A model generated the notes under the pieces. That model made no database searches, had not been told where the DNA came from, and saw only the letters and a program-made list of their open reading frames with translations. The position numbers and the translations under genes are program-made. From assembly GCA_030448005.1 (NCBI GenBank), contig JAUJNT010000007.1, positions 55,783 to 119,782 of the forward strand: a stretch of DNA of 64,000 bases, written 5' to 3'. Every line of letters starts with the position of its first letter. The first letter of the stretch is position 1. Source of the stretch: Thermoleophilaceae bacterium (GTDB lineage: Bacteria > Actinomycetota > Thermoleophilia > Solirubrobacterales > Thermoleophilaceae). This document shows, piece after piece, positions 25,806-36,627 of the stretch.

Positions 25806-26627
25806 CTAGGAGATCACGCCCCCCGCCACCAGCGCCAGCACGAGCGTGCCGAGCACCACCCGGTAGGCAACGAAGACGTAGGTGGAGTGCGAGGCCAGGA
25901 AGCGCAGCAAGAAGGCGATGGAGGCATAGCCCACCACGAAGGCGAGCAGGGTGGCCACCACGAGTCCGGGCACATCGGTGCCCCCGCTGCCCTCGCCGAA
26001 GAAGTCCCGCATCTCGAAGGCCCCCGACAGGATCACGGCCGGCACCGAGAGAAGGAACGAGAAGCGGGCGGCGGCCGTGCGGTCGAGGCCGAGAAAGAGG
26101 CCCGCGGTGATGGTGGCGCCGGAGCGCGAGACTCCCGGCACGAGCGCGAGCGCCTGGGCGAGACCCATCGCCACGCCGTCGCGCAAGCCGAGGTGGTCCA
26201 TCTTTCGCTCGCGGGTGCTCACCCGCTCGGCCACCAGCAGCAGGAGACCCATCGCGATCAGCGCGCTGGCGATCAGGTAGAGGTCCCTGGCGCCGGTCTC
26301 GATCTGGTGCCGGAAGATCAGCCCGAAGACCCCGATGGGGATCGTGCCGAGCAGGATGTACCAACCGAGCTTGGCGTCTGTGTCGCTGCGCGCCGCCGGA
26401 TCGTGCACGCTCCGCGTCCACGCGCGTGCGATCCGGCCGAGATCCTCCCGGAAATACAGCAGGACCGCGGCCATGGTGCCGAGCTGCGTCACGGCGGTGA
26501 ACGCCGCCCCCGGGTCCTCCCAGCCGAGGAACGCCGGCACGATCCGCAGGTGTCCCGTGCTCGAGATCGGCAGGAACTCCGTGAGGCCCTGGACGATGCC
26601 GAGGACTATCGACTGGAAGATCGACAC
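25806..26627 (-). CDS. uppP: Undecaprenyl-diphosphatase (BacA/UppP)
   Basis: 273 residues, GTG start. Recycles undecaprenyl pyrophosphate to the monophosphate carrier for cell-wall synthesis. Signatures: GIVQGLTEFLPISSTGHL (active-site Glu and Ser in the first re-entrant loop) and VPGVSRSGATITAGL (Arg and Ser of the second). About eight membrane helices. Length typical. Also confers bacitracin tolerance in other bacteria. Confidence 0.96.
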   Translation of the reverse strand: MSIFQSIVLGIVQGLTEFLPISSTGHLRIVPAFLGWEDPGAAFTAVTQLGTMAAVLLYFREDLGRIARAWTRSVHDPAARSDTDAKLGWYILLGTIPIGVFGLIFRHQIETGARDLYLIASALIAMGLLLLVAERVSTRERKMDHLGLRDGVAMGLAQALALVPGVSRSGATITAGLFLGLDRTAAARFSFLLSVPAVILSGAFEMRDFFGEGSGGTDVPGLVVATLLAFVVGYASIAFLLRFLASHSTYVFVAYRVVLGTLVLALVAGGVIS

Positions 26628-26718
26628 GGCGGCGCAGCCTAGTGGTCGCCTCCCGTCTCGTCCCCGCTCTCAACGTCCCGCCGCCACGCCGATGGCGAGG
26701 GCCACGTAGGCGTGGGCC

Positions 26719-27219
26719 TTACCGCCCCTGTTCCCGGAAGCGCCCACGCGAGGCCTCGATCTCCTCGACCGCCTCTTCGCGTGAGTACCACCCGTCGACC
26801 TTGACGCTCTTCTGCTCGAGATCCTTGTAGATCGAGAAGAAGTGCGCGATCTCGTCGCGCAGGCGCTTTGGGATGTCCTCGAGCCGCTCCATGGTGTTCC
26901 AGCCGGGATCGGAGAGCGGCACGCAGAGCACCTTGTCGTCGATTCCCTGGTCGTCCTCCATCCGGAAGAGGGCGATCGGCTTCACATCGATCATGCAGCC
27001 GGGAAAGGTGGCCTCCGACACGCAGCACATGACGTCGAGAGGATCCCCGTCCCGGCTCAGGGTCTCCGGGATGAAGCCGTAGTCGGTCGGATAGACCACC
27101 GAGGAGAAGAGGAACCGGTCGAGCACGAGCACGTCGCGATCGTGGTCGTACTCATACTTGTTGCGGCTCCCCTTGGGGATCTCGATGATGCAGCTGAAGT
27201 GCCCCTCGCCCACCGTCAC
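26719..27219 (-). CDS. ppa: Inorganic pyrophosphatase (family I)
   Basis: 166 residues. Hydrolyses pyrophosphate with Mg2+. Conserved EIPKGSRNKYEYD, YPTDYGFIPET, and the metal signature DGDPLDVMCC (DxDPxD), then DDKVLCVP and the IAHFFSIYKDLE.K segment. Soluble cytoplasmic enzyme; complete. Divergent from the small membrane protein gene at 27249. Confidence 0.96.
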   Translation of the reverse strand: MTVGEGHFSCIIEIPKGSRNKYEYDHDRDVLVLDRFLFSSVVYPTDYGFIPETLSRDGDPLDVMCCVSEATFPGCMIDVKPIALFRMEDDQGIDDKVLCVPLSDPGWNTMERLEDIPKRLRDEIAHFFSIYKDLEQKSVKVDGWYSREEAVEEIEASRGRFREQGR

Positions 27220-27248
27220 CGGGAGCCTAGCCGGTAAAGTTCCAGCGG

Positions 27249-27497
27249 ATGAGGCGCTTCACCGTCCTGCCGCTGACCGTGCTGCTCAGCCTGCTGCTCG
27301 CCGCCCCCGCGATGGCCCACGACAACGGCGAGGGACTGATCGGCGAGACCGACGACAAGATCATCACCATGTTCTCGCTCGGTGTGGTGTTGTTCTTCAC
27401 CTTCGTGGTCTGCCTCGGATCCTGGCTGCAGGGCCGGCTCGAGAAGCGCAAGGAGGCGCGCAAGGCGGCCGAGCTACAGCAGCGCATCGGCTGGTAG
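27249..27497 (+). CDS. Small secreted/membrane protein, unknown
   Basis: 82 residues: signal peptide (1-23, ending PAMAHD), a short acidic extracytoplasmic segment, one membrane helix (~42-62) and a basic, heptad-like cytoplasmic tail (LEKRKEARKAAELQQRIGW). Topology suggests a processed N-terminus outside and a helical tail inside. No family recognised. Divergent from ppa with a 29-nt gap. Confidence 0.65.
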   Translation: MRRFTVLPLTVLLSLLLAAPAMAHDNGEGLIGETDDKIITMFSLGVVLFFTFVVCLGSWLQGRLEKRKEARKAAELQQRIGW

Positions 27498-27657
27498 CGC
27501 CGCCCTTCTTCAGCCTTTTTACGCAGCGCTTAAGCAAGGGCTGCACTATCAGATCAGCAGACCCCCTCAAGCGCGCGGCCCCGGGGCTCCCCGCTCGGGG
27601 CCGCGTTGCGTTTGAGAGGCCCTTTGTAGGGTGCCGCGGCAGGGGCCGTGCCCGCCT

Positions 27658-27783
27658 TCACCGCTTCGGCTTTCTGGCCCGCACGATCGCCGCAGCCGCG
27701 CTGTCGTGCACCCGGTGGGTCTCGCTGATCTCGATCTCCTCGAATCCTGCCGCCACGAGGCCGGCCCTGGACTGACGCGGCAT
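27658..27783 (-). pseudogene. 3' remnant of an arsenite methyltransferase (arsM-like)
   Basis: A 41-residue frame on the minus strand reads RAGLVAAGFEEIEISETHRV then HDSAAAAIVRARKPKR. This matches the C-terminal end of ArsM-type SAM methyltransferases (pattern AGF..IEI..THRVHE.A..AIIRARKP). No SAM-binding or cysteine-containing part exists upstream, so only the last tenth of a ~270-residue enzyme survives. It lies beside an arsenate-reductase-like gene in the opposite orientation, pointing to a former arsenic detoxification locus. The rest of the gap 27498-27871 shows nothing recognisable. Confidence 0.6.
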
Positions 27784-27871
27784 ATCTATAGAACTCACGG
27801 CCGTCAATCCAATAGCCTCGCAGCCGACATGGCAGGCGATGGTCCGATCTGGCGCTAGGCGAGGTGACCGG

Positions 27872-28261
27872 ATGGCACGCGTCCTGTTCGTCTGCCGCCA
27901 GAACGCTGGGCGTTCGCAGATGAGCGCGGCGCTCTTCGAAGGAATCGCGGCGGGCCGTCACGAGGCCGAGTCCGCCGGCACGACTCCTGCCGACCGTGTG
28001 CACCCGGAGGTGGTCGAGGCGATGCTGGAGCTGGGCTTCGACCTCTCCCACCGGGAGCCCCAACGGCTGACCGAGGAGATGGCGAGGGCCGCGGACGTGG
28101 TCGTCACGATGGGTTGCGGCGATGCCTGTCCCTACGTCCCCGGGAAGCGCTACGTGGACTGGGAGCTCGAGGACCCCGCCGGACGCCCGCTGGCCGACGT
28201 ACGGCGCGTGCGCGACGACATCGCGGAGCGGGTGCGGGCCCTGTCGACCGAGCTCGGATAG
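27872..28261 (+). CDS. Low-molecular-weight phosphatase / arsenate reductase (ArsC-like)
   Basis: 129 residues from the ATG at 27872, which has GAGGTGA 5-11 nt upstream. Phosphate/arsenate loop CRQNAGRSQ (CX5R) at the N-terminus, SAGTTPADRVHPEVVEAM, a VVTMGCGDACPYVPGKRY segment with Cys residues suited to the thioredoxin-type ArsC relay, and WELEDPAGRPL. Probably reduces arsenate to arsenite; a protein phosphatase role is the alternative. The arsM remnant next door supports arsenic metabolism. No arsenite efflux gene is present. Confidence 0.85.
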   Translation: MARVLFVCRQNAGRSQMSAALFEGIAAGRHEAESAGTTPADRVHPEVVEAMLELGFDLSHREPQRLTEEMARAADVVVTMGCGDACPYVPGKRYVDWELEDPAGRPLADVRRVRDDIAERVRALSTELG

Positions 28262-28348
28262 TCCCCTCCCGGCGCCTCGCCGGGGTGGCGCTGCTGCGCG
28301 GCATGGGGCAAACCTCATCCAGGCCCGCGGGCGATCTTGCCATAGTCC

Positions 28349-29236
28349 TTGGACGTGGGCGAGATCGCAATCGAGGTGGACGGCCTCCGTAAGAGCTACG
28401 ACGGAGTCGAGGCCGTCCGCGGCCTCTCGTTCGGGGTGGAGCGTGGAGAGGTGTTCGGTCTTCTCGGCCCCAACGGTGCCGGAAAGACGACCACCGTCGA
28501 GATCCTCGAGGGCTACCGCGAACGCTCCGCCGGCGAGGTTCGCGTGCTCGGGCACGACCCCCAGGTGCGCGATCGTGAGCTCCAGCAGCGCGTGGGAATC
28601 GTGCTGCAAAGCTGCGGCTTCTACCCGCGGTTGACGGTGCGCGAGGCGGTGGAGCACATGGCCAAGGCCTACCCGCGCCCTCGCGACCCCCGCGAGACGA
28701 TCGACCTGGTGGGACTCGGGGAGAAGGCGGACGCGCGCTCGAACAAGCTGTCCGGCGGCCAGCGCCGCCGGCTGGACCTGGCGCTGGCCCTCGTGGGCGA
28801 TCCGGAGCTCGTGTTCCTCGACGAGCCCACCACCGGCTTCGATCCGGCCGCCCGTCGCGCGGCGTGGGGAGTGATCGACACCCTGAAGGATCTCGGCAAG
28901 ACCGTGCTGCTCACCACCCACTATCTGGACGAGGCCCAGGCGCTCGCCGACCGCGTGGCAATCGTGAAGGACGGCGCCATGGTGGCCGAGGGCCCGCCCT
29001 CCGACCTCGGGCCGAGCAGCGCGGGCTACCGGGTCTCCTACCTCGCGGGCGGTCGCCGCGTCGAGCACCAGACCGACGACCCCACCGATCTCCTCCACCG
29101 CCTGACGGGGGACGCGATCGCCCGCGGTGAGCCGCTCGAGGGCCTGGAGGTGGCGCGGCCGACGCTCGAGGACGTGTATCTCGAGCTGACCGAGAGCGCG
29201 AGATGTGACGTCGAGCAGGAACCTCGACAGCGATGA
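28349..29236 (+). CDS. ABC exporter ATP-binding protein (DrrA-like)
   Basis: 295 residues, TTG start (GTG 28355 possible). Walker A GPNGAGKTTT, Q-loop VLQSCGF, signature LSGGQRRRLDLAL, Walker B LVFLDEPTTGFDP, switch His in TTHYLDEA, and a C-terminal extension of ~70 residues typical of the ABC-2 drug/antibiotic exporter class. Partners with the permease at 29233, which it overlaps by 4 nt (ATGA). Confidence 0.93.
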   Translation: MDVGEIAIEVDGLRKSYDGVEAVRGLSFGVERGEVFGLLGPNGAGKTTTVEILEGYRERSAGEVRVLGHDPQVRDRELQQRVGIVLQSCGFYPRLTVREAVEHMAKAYPRPRDPRETIDLVGLGEKADARSNKLSGGQRRRLDLALALVGDPELVFLDEPTTGFDPAARRAAWGVIDTLKDLGKTVLLTTHYLDEAQALADRVAIVKDGAMVAEGPPSDLGPSSAGYRVSYLAGGRRVEHQTDDPTDLLHRLTGDAIARGEPLEGLEVARPTLEDVYLELTESARCDVEQEPRQR

Positions 29237-29967
29237 CGCCGCTGACCCTCGCCTGGCAGCAGTTTCGCCTGGAGCGCAAGCTCTTCTGGCGCAATCCAAG
29301 CGCTGCCTTCTTCTCGTTCGTCCTGCCGCTGGCTCTGCTGCTCCTGGTGGCATCTGTCTTCGGCAGCGACCAGCAGGAGCTCGAGACGCTCATCCCCGGA
29401 ATCGCCGGCATGAGCGTGATGGCCACCACCTTCAACGCGATGGCCTACAACCTCACGTTCCTGCGAGAGCAGGGCATCCTCAAGCGGGTGCGGGGAACCC
29501 CCGTGCCGCTTCCCTCCTACTTCGCCGGGTTTCTCGGCAATGCGGTGGCCAATGCGTTCGTGCAGGTGCTGCTCGTGGTGGTGCTCGGCAACCTGCTCTA
29601 CGACGTGACCTGGCCGCGGGACTGGGCCGCGCTGCTTCTCTTCACCGCCGTGGGCGTGGTGGCCTTCGGCGCGCTCGGCATCGCGTTCTCACACGTCATC
29701 CCCAACTTCGACTCCACGGCGGCATACGTGAACGCCGTCTTCCTCCCCGCGATCTTCATCTCCGGTGTCTTCTACTCGAGCGACTCGCTTCCCCGGGTGC
29801 TCGACACCGTCGCGGAGGTGCTTCCGCTGAAGCACGTGATCGACGGGTTCAGCGGGGCGATCGTGACCGGTCAGGGAGTCGTGGACAACGCGGCGGCGCT
29901 GGCCGTGGTGGCGGGATGGGGGGCGCTCGGCCTGCTGCTCGCCGTGCGCTTCTTCCGCTGGGAGTGA
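29233..29967 (+). CDS. ABC-2 type exporter permease
   Basis: 244 residues with six membrane helices; FRLERKLFWRNPSAAFFSFV is the usual amphipathic entry of ABC-2 permeases, and GVFYSSDSLP..L.TVAEVLPLKHVIDG is the conserved late segment. Forms the membrane part of the exporter with the preceding ATPase. Substrate unknown (drug, lipid or polyketide type). A hairpin repeat follows the stop by 5 nt. Confidence 0.92.
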   Translation: MTPLTLAWQQFRLERKLFWRNPSAAFFSFVLPLALLLLVASVFGSDQQELETLIPGIAGMSVMATTFNAMAYNLTFLREQGILKRVRGTPVPLPSYFAGFLGNAVANAFVQVLLVVVLGNLLYDVTWPRDWAALLLFTAVGVVAFGALGIAFSHVIPNFDSTAAYVNAVFLPAIFISGVFYSSDSLPRVLDTVAEVLPLKHVIDGFSGAIVTGQGVVDNAAALAVVAGWGALGLLLAVRFFRWE

Positions 29968-29972
29968 GGTCC

Positions 29973-30020
29973 CCGGGGGCTCCCGCCCCCGGAGCCCCCG
30001 GCCCGCTCTTGCCCTACGGC
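29973..30020 (+). repeat. Hairpin repeat, copy 2 (possible terminator)
   Basis: The same 11-bp inverted repeat as at 304-332 (here 29973-29983 / 29991-30001, same 7-nt loop) with the same GCCCTACGGC tail at 30011-30020. It separates converging genes (permease stop 29967, membrane protein stop 30090), a natural place for a bidirectional terminator. Confidence 0.65.
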
Positions 30021-30089
30021 TCCGGTGGCAGTGTCGGCCGAGAGGAGAGGAGAGGGCGTTGCTTTCGGATCAACCCGGCGTGGCCGACG

Positions 30090-30533
30090 TCAGGGACGGT
30101 CGTCGCCGGACACCGTGGTGGCACCCGCTTCCCCATGTGCCTCGCCCTGAGCAGCGCCCCCGCTCGTGAGAAGCACCAAGCCCAGGGGTATCACGGCCAA
30201 GGCAAACAGCAACGTGGCCTCCGACTCGTTGCGCAGCAGGAAGACGATCGCCGCCAACAGCAGGGCCCCGGTGAGCACTCGGTGTGCCAGCAGAAAGAAC
30301 CCGGCGGGCGCCGCGGAGCCTTCTCTGGGGGACGAAAAGCCGACCAGGGTCAGCGGCAGGCCAAGAGCGCCGGCCACGAAGATGGCGCCGACTGAGAAGT
30401 CGAGGATCCCTCCGTCGTAGAAAGAGGCGATCGCGGGGACGAGCACCAGGAAGAGGCCGACGGCCATTGCCGTGAGGCGGTGGAGCGTGAGGGAGGGAGT
30501 GGCGCGGCCGGCGCCGACGGCATCGCGCCTCAT
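30090..30533 (-). CDS. Small integral membrane protein, unknown
   Basis: 147 residues with four predicted membrane helices (~20-36, 45-64, 83-100, 104-122) and a polar C-terminal tail rich in Gly, Ala and Glu. No motif recognised. Downstream of the YgjP-like gene on the same strand with a 93-nt gap. Confidence 0.6.
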   Translation of the reverse strand: MRRDAVGAGRATPSLTLHRLTAMAVGLFLVLVPAIASFYDGGILDFSVGAIFVAGALGLPLTLVGFSSPREGSAAPAGFFLLAHRVLTGALLLAAIVFLLRNESEATLLFALAVIPLGLVLLTSGGAAQGEAHGEAGATTVSGDDRP

Positions 30534-30626
30534 CGACGCCTCGGTATCCGGTCCAGCGCCGCTGAAACCGCGTCGAGCGGGAACCGGTCGGCGCCGCGAG
30601 CTCGCCTTCGCGGTCGCAAGTGGCGC

Positions 30627-31316
30627 CTACAGCCGGAGAGCCTGGCCGTGCTTTCGCAGCCAGGCTTCGTGGTGTCTGTACTCCGGCCAGCGGCTGGCGA
30701 GCAGCGACCAGAAGCGATCCGAGTGATCGTGGACCTCGAGGTGGGCCACCTCGTGCTCCACGACATAGTCGAGGATCTCCGCAGGGGCGAGCAGCAATCG
30801 CCAGTTGAAGCTCATCGCCCCGGTCGAGGAGCAGCTGGCCCAGCGGGTTCGCTGGCCGCGGATCTGAAGGCCTGAGTACGAGGTGTTCGCGCGCGCCACC
30901 GCGGGGTCCAGGCGGCTCGTCACCTCCTCGCGTGCGCGGCGTCGATACCAGCGCTCGAGGGCTTGGCGGAGCGCCTCGGCCCCGGGTGCTCCGACTGCCA
31001 CGCCGAGTCGGGCGCCTTCGCAGGCCACGTGGGCACGGGTGCGCCCCGGCTCGACGTGGACCTCGAGCGTCAGCTGGTCGCCGAGGTAGGGCACCTGGCC
31101 TCCGTCCACGAGCTGGGGCGGGGGCTGCTCGGCCTCCGCCTCGCGGATCCGGCGCAGCGTCCGCTCGATCCAGCGGCGCTTCTCCTCCACGAAGGGCTCG
31201 ACCGCCCGTAACGGAAGCCCGTCGGGGACCACGACCTCGACCCCCTCGGCCGATACCTCTATCCGCGCGCGGCGGGCGCGGCGCGAGCGGCGGATGGTGT
31301 AGGGGGCGCTGGCCAC
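30627..31316 (-). CDS. YgjP-like (M48-clan, DUF45) metallopeptidase
   Basis: 229 residues from the GTG at 31316; the frame stays open upstream but that stretch is not family-like. An N-terminal beta/helix part (RIEVSAEGVEVVVPDG, VEEKRRWIERTL) is followed by RTRWASCSSTGAMSFNWRL and the zinc motif VVEHEVAHLEVHDHSDRFW (HEVAH plus a third His). The DUF45/YgjP family is widespread and lies near type I restriction genes in some genomes, but not here. Cytoplasmic; substrate unknown. Confidence 0.88.
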   Translation of the reverse strand: MASAPYTIRRSRRARRARIEVSAEGVEVVVPDGLPLRAVEPFVEEKRRWIERTLRRIREAEAEQPPPQLVDGGQVPYLGDQLTLEVHVEPGRTRAHVACEGARLGVAVGAPGAEALRQALERWYRRRAREEVTSRLDPAVARANTSYSGLQIRGQRTRWASCSSTGAMSFNWRLLLAPAEILDYVVEHEVAHLEVHDHSDRFWSLLASRWPEYRHHEAWLRKHGQALRL

Positions 31317-31599
31317 GGCCGACCTGCACCTTAGGCGCGCCGGCGGCGGGTAGCACGTCCGCGCATCGATCAAGCGGGGAGGGGCCGCATCGGGGATCTC
31401 CCGAATTCGCCCATTGGGGGGTCGAGACCCTCGCGAGGGATGCCGATAGAAGACATGGCCACTCAGTACCGCGTGTGGACGGATGTTCGTGGACCGGAGG
31501 CCGCAAATGGGTAGTAGTGAACTGCAGGCGGTGTCGGCGCGCATTCAGTGACCGAGGCTCCAACGGACGGAGCCAAGCAACGGGAAAGGACTCCCAAGA

Positions 31600-33492
<1,893 letters not shown>

Positions 33493-33578
33493 GAGGGCGT
33501 GAGGCAAGCCCCGGCTCTTCGCCGCATCGCCGCTCGACCCGCCACGCGCTCACTTTCCCTGGGCAGCGCCCCAAACCC

Positions 33579-34319
33579 TCAGATGAACAGCGGCACCGCG
33601 CCCCCGTCCACCGACCACGCCGCGCCCGTCACGTTCGAGGCCCGTTGCGAGCACAGGAAGACGATGACTGCCGCTATCTCCTCCTCGGTTCCGAGACGCC
33701 CGAGCGGGATCTTGGCCGCGGCCGCCTCGAGCGCCTCCTCGCGCGAGATGCCCTTCGCACGAGCCGCCTGGTCGGCCAGCCCGCCCTCCTCCATCCACAG
33801 CGGCGTCGCGACCGCTCCCGGTGCCACGGCGTTCACGAGCAGGCCCCGGCCGGCGTAGGCGTCGGCGAACGTACGCGACAGCGAGAGCTGCGCTGCCTTG
33901 GTGACCGAGTAGGCCGCGTTGGTGAGCGAGGGTCGCTTGCCCGAAGACGAGCACACGTTCACGATCCGTCCACCCTCCCCCATCCGCTCTCCCGCGGCGC
34001 GCATCAGTCGCATCGGCCCCATCACGTGGAGCTCCCATTGCACCTGCCAGTCCGCGTCTGTCAGCTCTTCGAGCGGCTTGGCCTCGCTGGTGCCGGCGTT
34101 GTTCACGAGCACATCCACCGAGCCGAAGCGCCGCTCGCACTCGCCCATGATGAGCTCCGGCGCATCCGGATCGGTCACGTCGGCGGTGAACCCACCGCCG
34201 CCGCGAGAGACCTCGAGCACCGAGGCCCCCTCCGAGGCCAGGAAGCGCGCCGTGGCAAGGCCGATCCCCCTGCTCGCGCCGGTCACGATGCACGCCTTGC
34301 CGCTCAGGCCGAGGTCCAT
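33579..34319 (-). CDS. SDR family oxidoreductase
   Basis: 246 residues from the ATG at 34319. Rossmann motif TGASRGIG, VLVNNAGTSE, catalytic Ser in VNVCSSSG and YSVTK (Tyr, Lys), NAVAPGAVATPLW, and the C-terminal GAAWSVDGG typical of classical 3-ketoacyl reductase-like SDRs. The aspartate-poor cofactor loop (EVSRGG) hints at NADP, without certainty. Substrate unknown. Confidence 0.9.
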   Translation of the reverse strand: MDLGLSGKACIVTGASRGIGLATARFLASEGASVLEVSRGGGGFTADVTDPDAPELIMGECERRFGSVDVLVNNAGTSEAKPLEELTDADWQVQWELHVMGPMRLMRAAGERMGEGGRIVNVCSSSGKRPSLTNAAYSVTKAAQLSLSRTFADAYAGRGLLVNAVAPGAVATPLWMEEGGLADQAARAKGISREEALEAAAAKIPLGRLGTEEEIAAVIVFLCSQRASNVTGAAWSVDGGAVPLFI

Positions 34320-34388
34320 ACCCGGATTATCTCCGATCGGTGTCCGGGGCGGAACTGGCGCATGCGCCCTCGCTAGGCTGTCGGGTCG

Positions 34389-35180
34389 ATGTCCTCCCAT
34401 GCGCGCAGTCGCGAGGAGGAGCGTCGTTTGTCGGTCCGCACGCTGGCCATCGCCAGCATCGCGTCGGCCATGGCGGCGGTCGTGACCTCCCAGTTCTGGA
34501 TCGCCGGCACACCGATCGCGGCGGCGCTGACCCCTGTGATCGTGACCCTCGTGAGCGAGCTACTGCAACGTCCCACGCAGAAGATCGTGGAGCGCCTGAC
34601 CACAGAGACCGACGCGCCGGGGCCCGAGACCGACGCGCTTCCCGAGGCGGCCGGTGCGGGACCTCCGCCGCGAGAGGAGGAGTACCACCCCAGCCCGGCT
34701 CGTGAGCCGCGCCCTGGCGCCCCGCTCGGGCGCGAGCCGTCCGTCTCGCGAGCGCCCGGCCGCGAGACGCCGCGGGGACCGGGCCGCGGCGCGCCCGACT
34801 ACCGCGTCTACCGGTCGGGGCCGGTGCCCTCGCGCGGCCTGCCGTGGAAGCCGATCCTCCTGACGGCGGCGCTGGCCTTCACGCTGGCGGCCGCGGCGCT
34901 TACCCTTCCCGAGCTGATCGCCGGTCAGTCGGTGGGCAGGGGCGACCGCAACTTCACCCTCTTCGGCGGGGAGAGCCGCGACAACGACGAGGGCTCGCCC
35001 AAGCCCGCGCAGACGCAGCCAGAGCAGACCCAGCCCGGCTCTCAGGCCACGCCGCCCGACGAGACCGTCCCAAGCCCCGAGCCCGAGCTAACCGCGCCCG
35101 CAGAGCCCGAGGCAACCCCGCCCTCGGGGCAGACAACGCCTGCTCCGGGGTCGGGCACGCCCGCACCGAGCGTGCCCTGA
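34389..35180 (+). CDS. Membrane protein with proline-rich extracytoplasmic tail, unknown
   Basis: 263 residues. An N-terminal hydrophobic segment pair (~17-60), a polar Pro/Glu/Arg-rich cytoplasmic stretch (70-150), one membrane helix (~155-175), then a low-complexity Pro/Thr/Glu/Gln tail to the end. The opening LAIASIASAMAAVVTSQFW is followed by PVIVTLVSELLQRP, a pattern that suggests a small conserved membrane domain. No known family assigned. Confidence 0.7.
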   Translation: MSSHARSREEERRLSVRTLAIASIASAMAAVVTSQFWIAGTPIAAALTPVIVTLVSELLQRPTQKIVERLTTETDAPGPETDALPEAAGAGPPPREEEYHPSPAREPRPGAPLGREPSVSRAPGRETPRGPGRGAPDYRVYRSGPVPSRGLPWKPILLTAALAFTLAAAALTLPELIAGQSVGRGDRNFTLFGGESRDNDEGSPKPAQTQPEQTQPGSQATPPDETVPSPEPELTAPAEPEATPPSGQTTPAPGSGTPAPSVP

Positions 35181-35414
35181 GGCCGGCCTAGGCTTGGCCG
35201 GCTTCGACACCCTGAGCGCGCAAGAGGCCAAGCCCCCCGCTGAACCGGGCAACCCGCTCCCGAGAGCTTCGTCTCCTTCACCGACAGGCGGTAGGAGTCG
35301 GTCTCAGCCGGCGCAGAGCGCCGCGGCTGGTGAATGGCTTTGCGGCTGCTTACCCTCGCCCCGAGACCGGCTAACGCACGCGGGCCGGTCACGCTCGCGG
35401 AGAGAGAGCGCGCG

Positions 35415-35768
35415 TCAGGTTGGAGGCGCGAACGCCATCAGCTCCACCAGGTTGCCCGCCGGATCGTGCACGTAGGCCCGTGGCGATCCCCAGTGCTCCC
35501 GCCGGGGCTCGGTCCGGTGCCCGGCATCGTGGAGCGCGGCCAGCGTACCCTCGTACTCCTCGAGCACCACCGCCACGTGCCCGTGTGGCAGCACCACCGG
35601 CTCCTCCACCCACATCAGGTGGATCTGGGTCGAGCCGTGCTGGAGCCAGGCCGCGCGGTCGGCAAGCGACGGAGGCGGCTCGACCCGCTCGAAGCCCAGA
35701 AGGCCCCAGAAGTCCGCGCACTCCTCCCCCTGCTCGCGGCGCACCTCGAGTGTCACGTGCTGAACCAT
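35415..35768 (-). CDS. VOC (glyoxalase/dioxygenase superfamily) protein
   Basis: 117 residues from the ATG at 35768: MVQHVTLEVRREQGEECADF, HGHVAVVLEEYEGTLAALHD, VHDPAGNLVELMAF. One paired beta-alpha-beta-beta-beta module set with His and Glu residues at the usual metal positions (His4, Glu near the end). Function within the superfamily cannot be assigned. Confidence 0.85.
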   Translation of the reverse strand: MVQHVTLEVRREQGEECADFWGLLGFERVEPPPSLADRAAWLQHGSTQIHLMWVEEPVVLPHGHVAVVLEEYEGTLAALHDAGHRTEPRREHWGSPRAYVHDPAGNLVELMAFAPPT

Positions 35769-35849
35769 CGGCGTAGTGGGCGAGAGCTTAGGGCCTATCC
35801 GGAGGGGCGGACGCGGTTTCCCGGCGTCTGCCGCGGGTACTGGCCCTCG

Positions 35850-36608
35850 ATGAAGCTCGACGGCAGCACAGCTCTGGTGACCGGCAGCAACCGCGGCATC
35901 GGCCGCGCGATCGTGGAGGAGCTGGCCGGCCGCGGCGCCAACGTGCTGGCCGGCGTCCGCGAGCTCGACGCCGATCACGCCGTCGGCGGCGTCGAGTCGA
36001 TCACGCCCGTTCGCATCGACCTCTCGAGCGCCGAGTCGATCCAGTCGTCTGTGGAGGAGCTGCGCAGCCGCCGAGTGGACATCCTCGTGAACAACGCCGG
36101 CATCTTCACCGGTGGGTTGCTCGAGCAGCAGGAGGTGGACAAGGGGGTGTACGAGCTGCTGCAGGTGAACCTGGCGGGACCGATTCACCTCACCAAGCTC
36201 CTCCTCCCCCAGATGCTCGAGCGCGGCACGGGTAAAATCGTGATCAACTCGTCGATCACCGGACACGCCCCGTTTCCCGGGGCCACCACCTACGCCGCGT
36301 CGAAGGCGGGCCTCGTTGCCTTCGCGCAGTCGCTGCGGCGCGAGCTGGAGGACACCGGCCTGAGCGTGCTGGAGCTCGTGACCCCCGGCGTGGACACCGA
36401 CATGATGGATGAGGTGAAGCGGATCTACGAGGGCCACGCGGACACCTCGAACTGGGACGAGGTCGACCCGCACGATTGGGCCGAGAAGGTGGCGAAGGCG
36501 ATCGAGAGCGACGACGACCAGCTCAACCCGGGCGGCGGCGAGCGGCTCGCAAAGCTCGTCCCCAAGCGGCTCCTGGACGCTGCCGCCAAGCGCGGCTTCG
36601 AGCGCTGA
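35850..36608 (+). CDS. SDR family oxidoreductase
   Basis: 252 residues. TGSNRGIGRA cofactor loop, DILVNNAGIF, catalytic Ser in INSSITG and YAASK (Tyr, Lys), ELVTPGVDTDMMDE. The C-terminal part, with WDEVDPHDWAEKVAKAIESD and PKRLLDAAAKR, resembles short-chain reductases acting on lipid-like ketones. Complete active site. Divergent from the VOC gene with an 81-nt gap. Confidence 0.9.
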   Translation: MKLDGSTALVTGSNRGIGRAIVEELAGRGANVLAGVRELDADHAVGGVESITPVRIDLSSAESIQSSVEELRSRRVDILVNNAGIFTGGLLEQQEVDKGVYELLQVNLAGPIHLTKLLLPQMLERGTGKIVINSSITGHAPFPGATTYAASKAGLVAFAQSLRRELEDTGLSVLELVTPGVDTDMMDEVKRIYEGHADTSNWDEVDPHDWAEKVAKAIESDDDQLNPGGGERLAKLVPKRLLDAAAKRGFER

Positions 36609-36627
36609 AGGCAGACCAACGGCGAGC

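Noticed and set aside
27554-29353. 599-codon minus-strand frame opposite arsC and the ABC genes
   Set aside because: Shadow of clear plus-strand coding genes; only the short arsM-like end (27658-27783) reads as real protein, and it was kept as a remnant.
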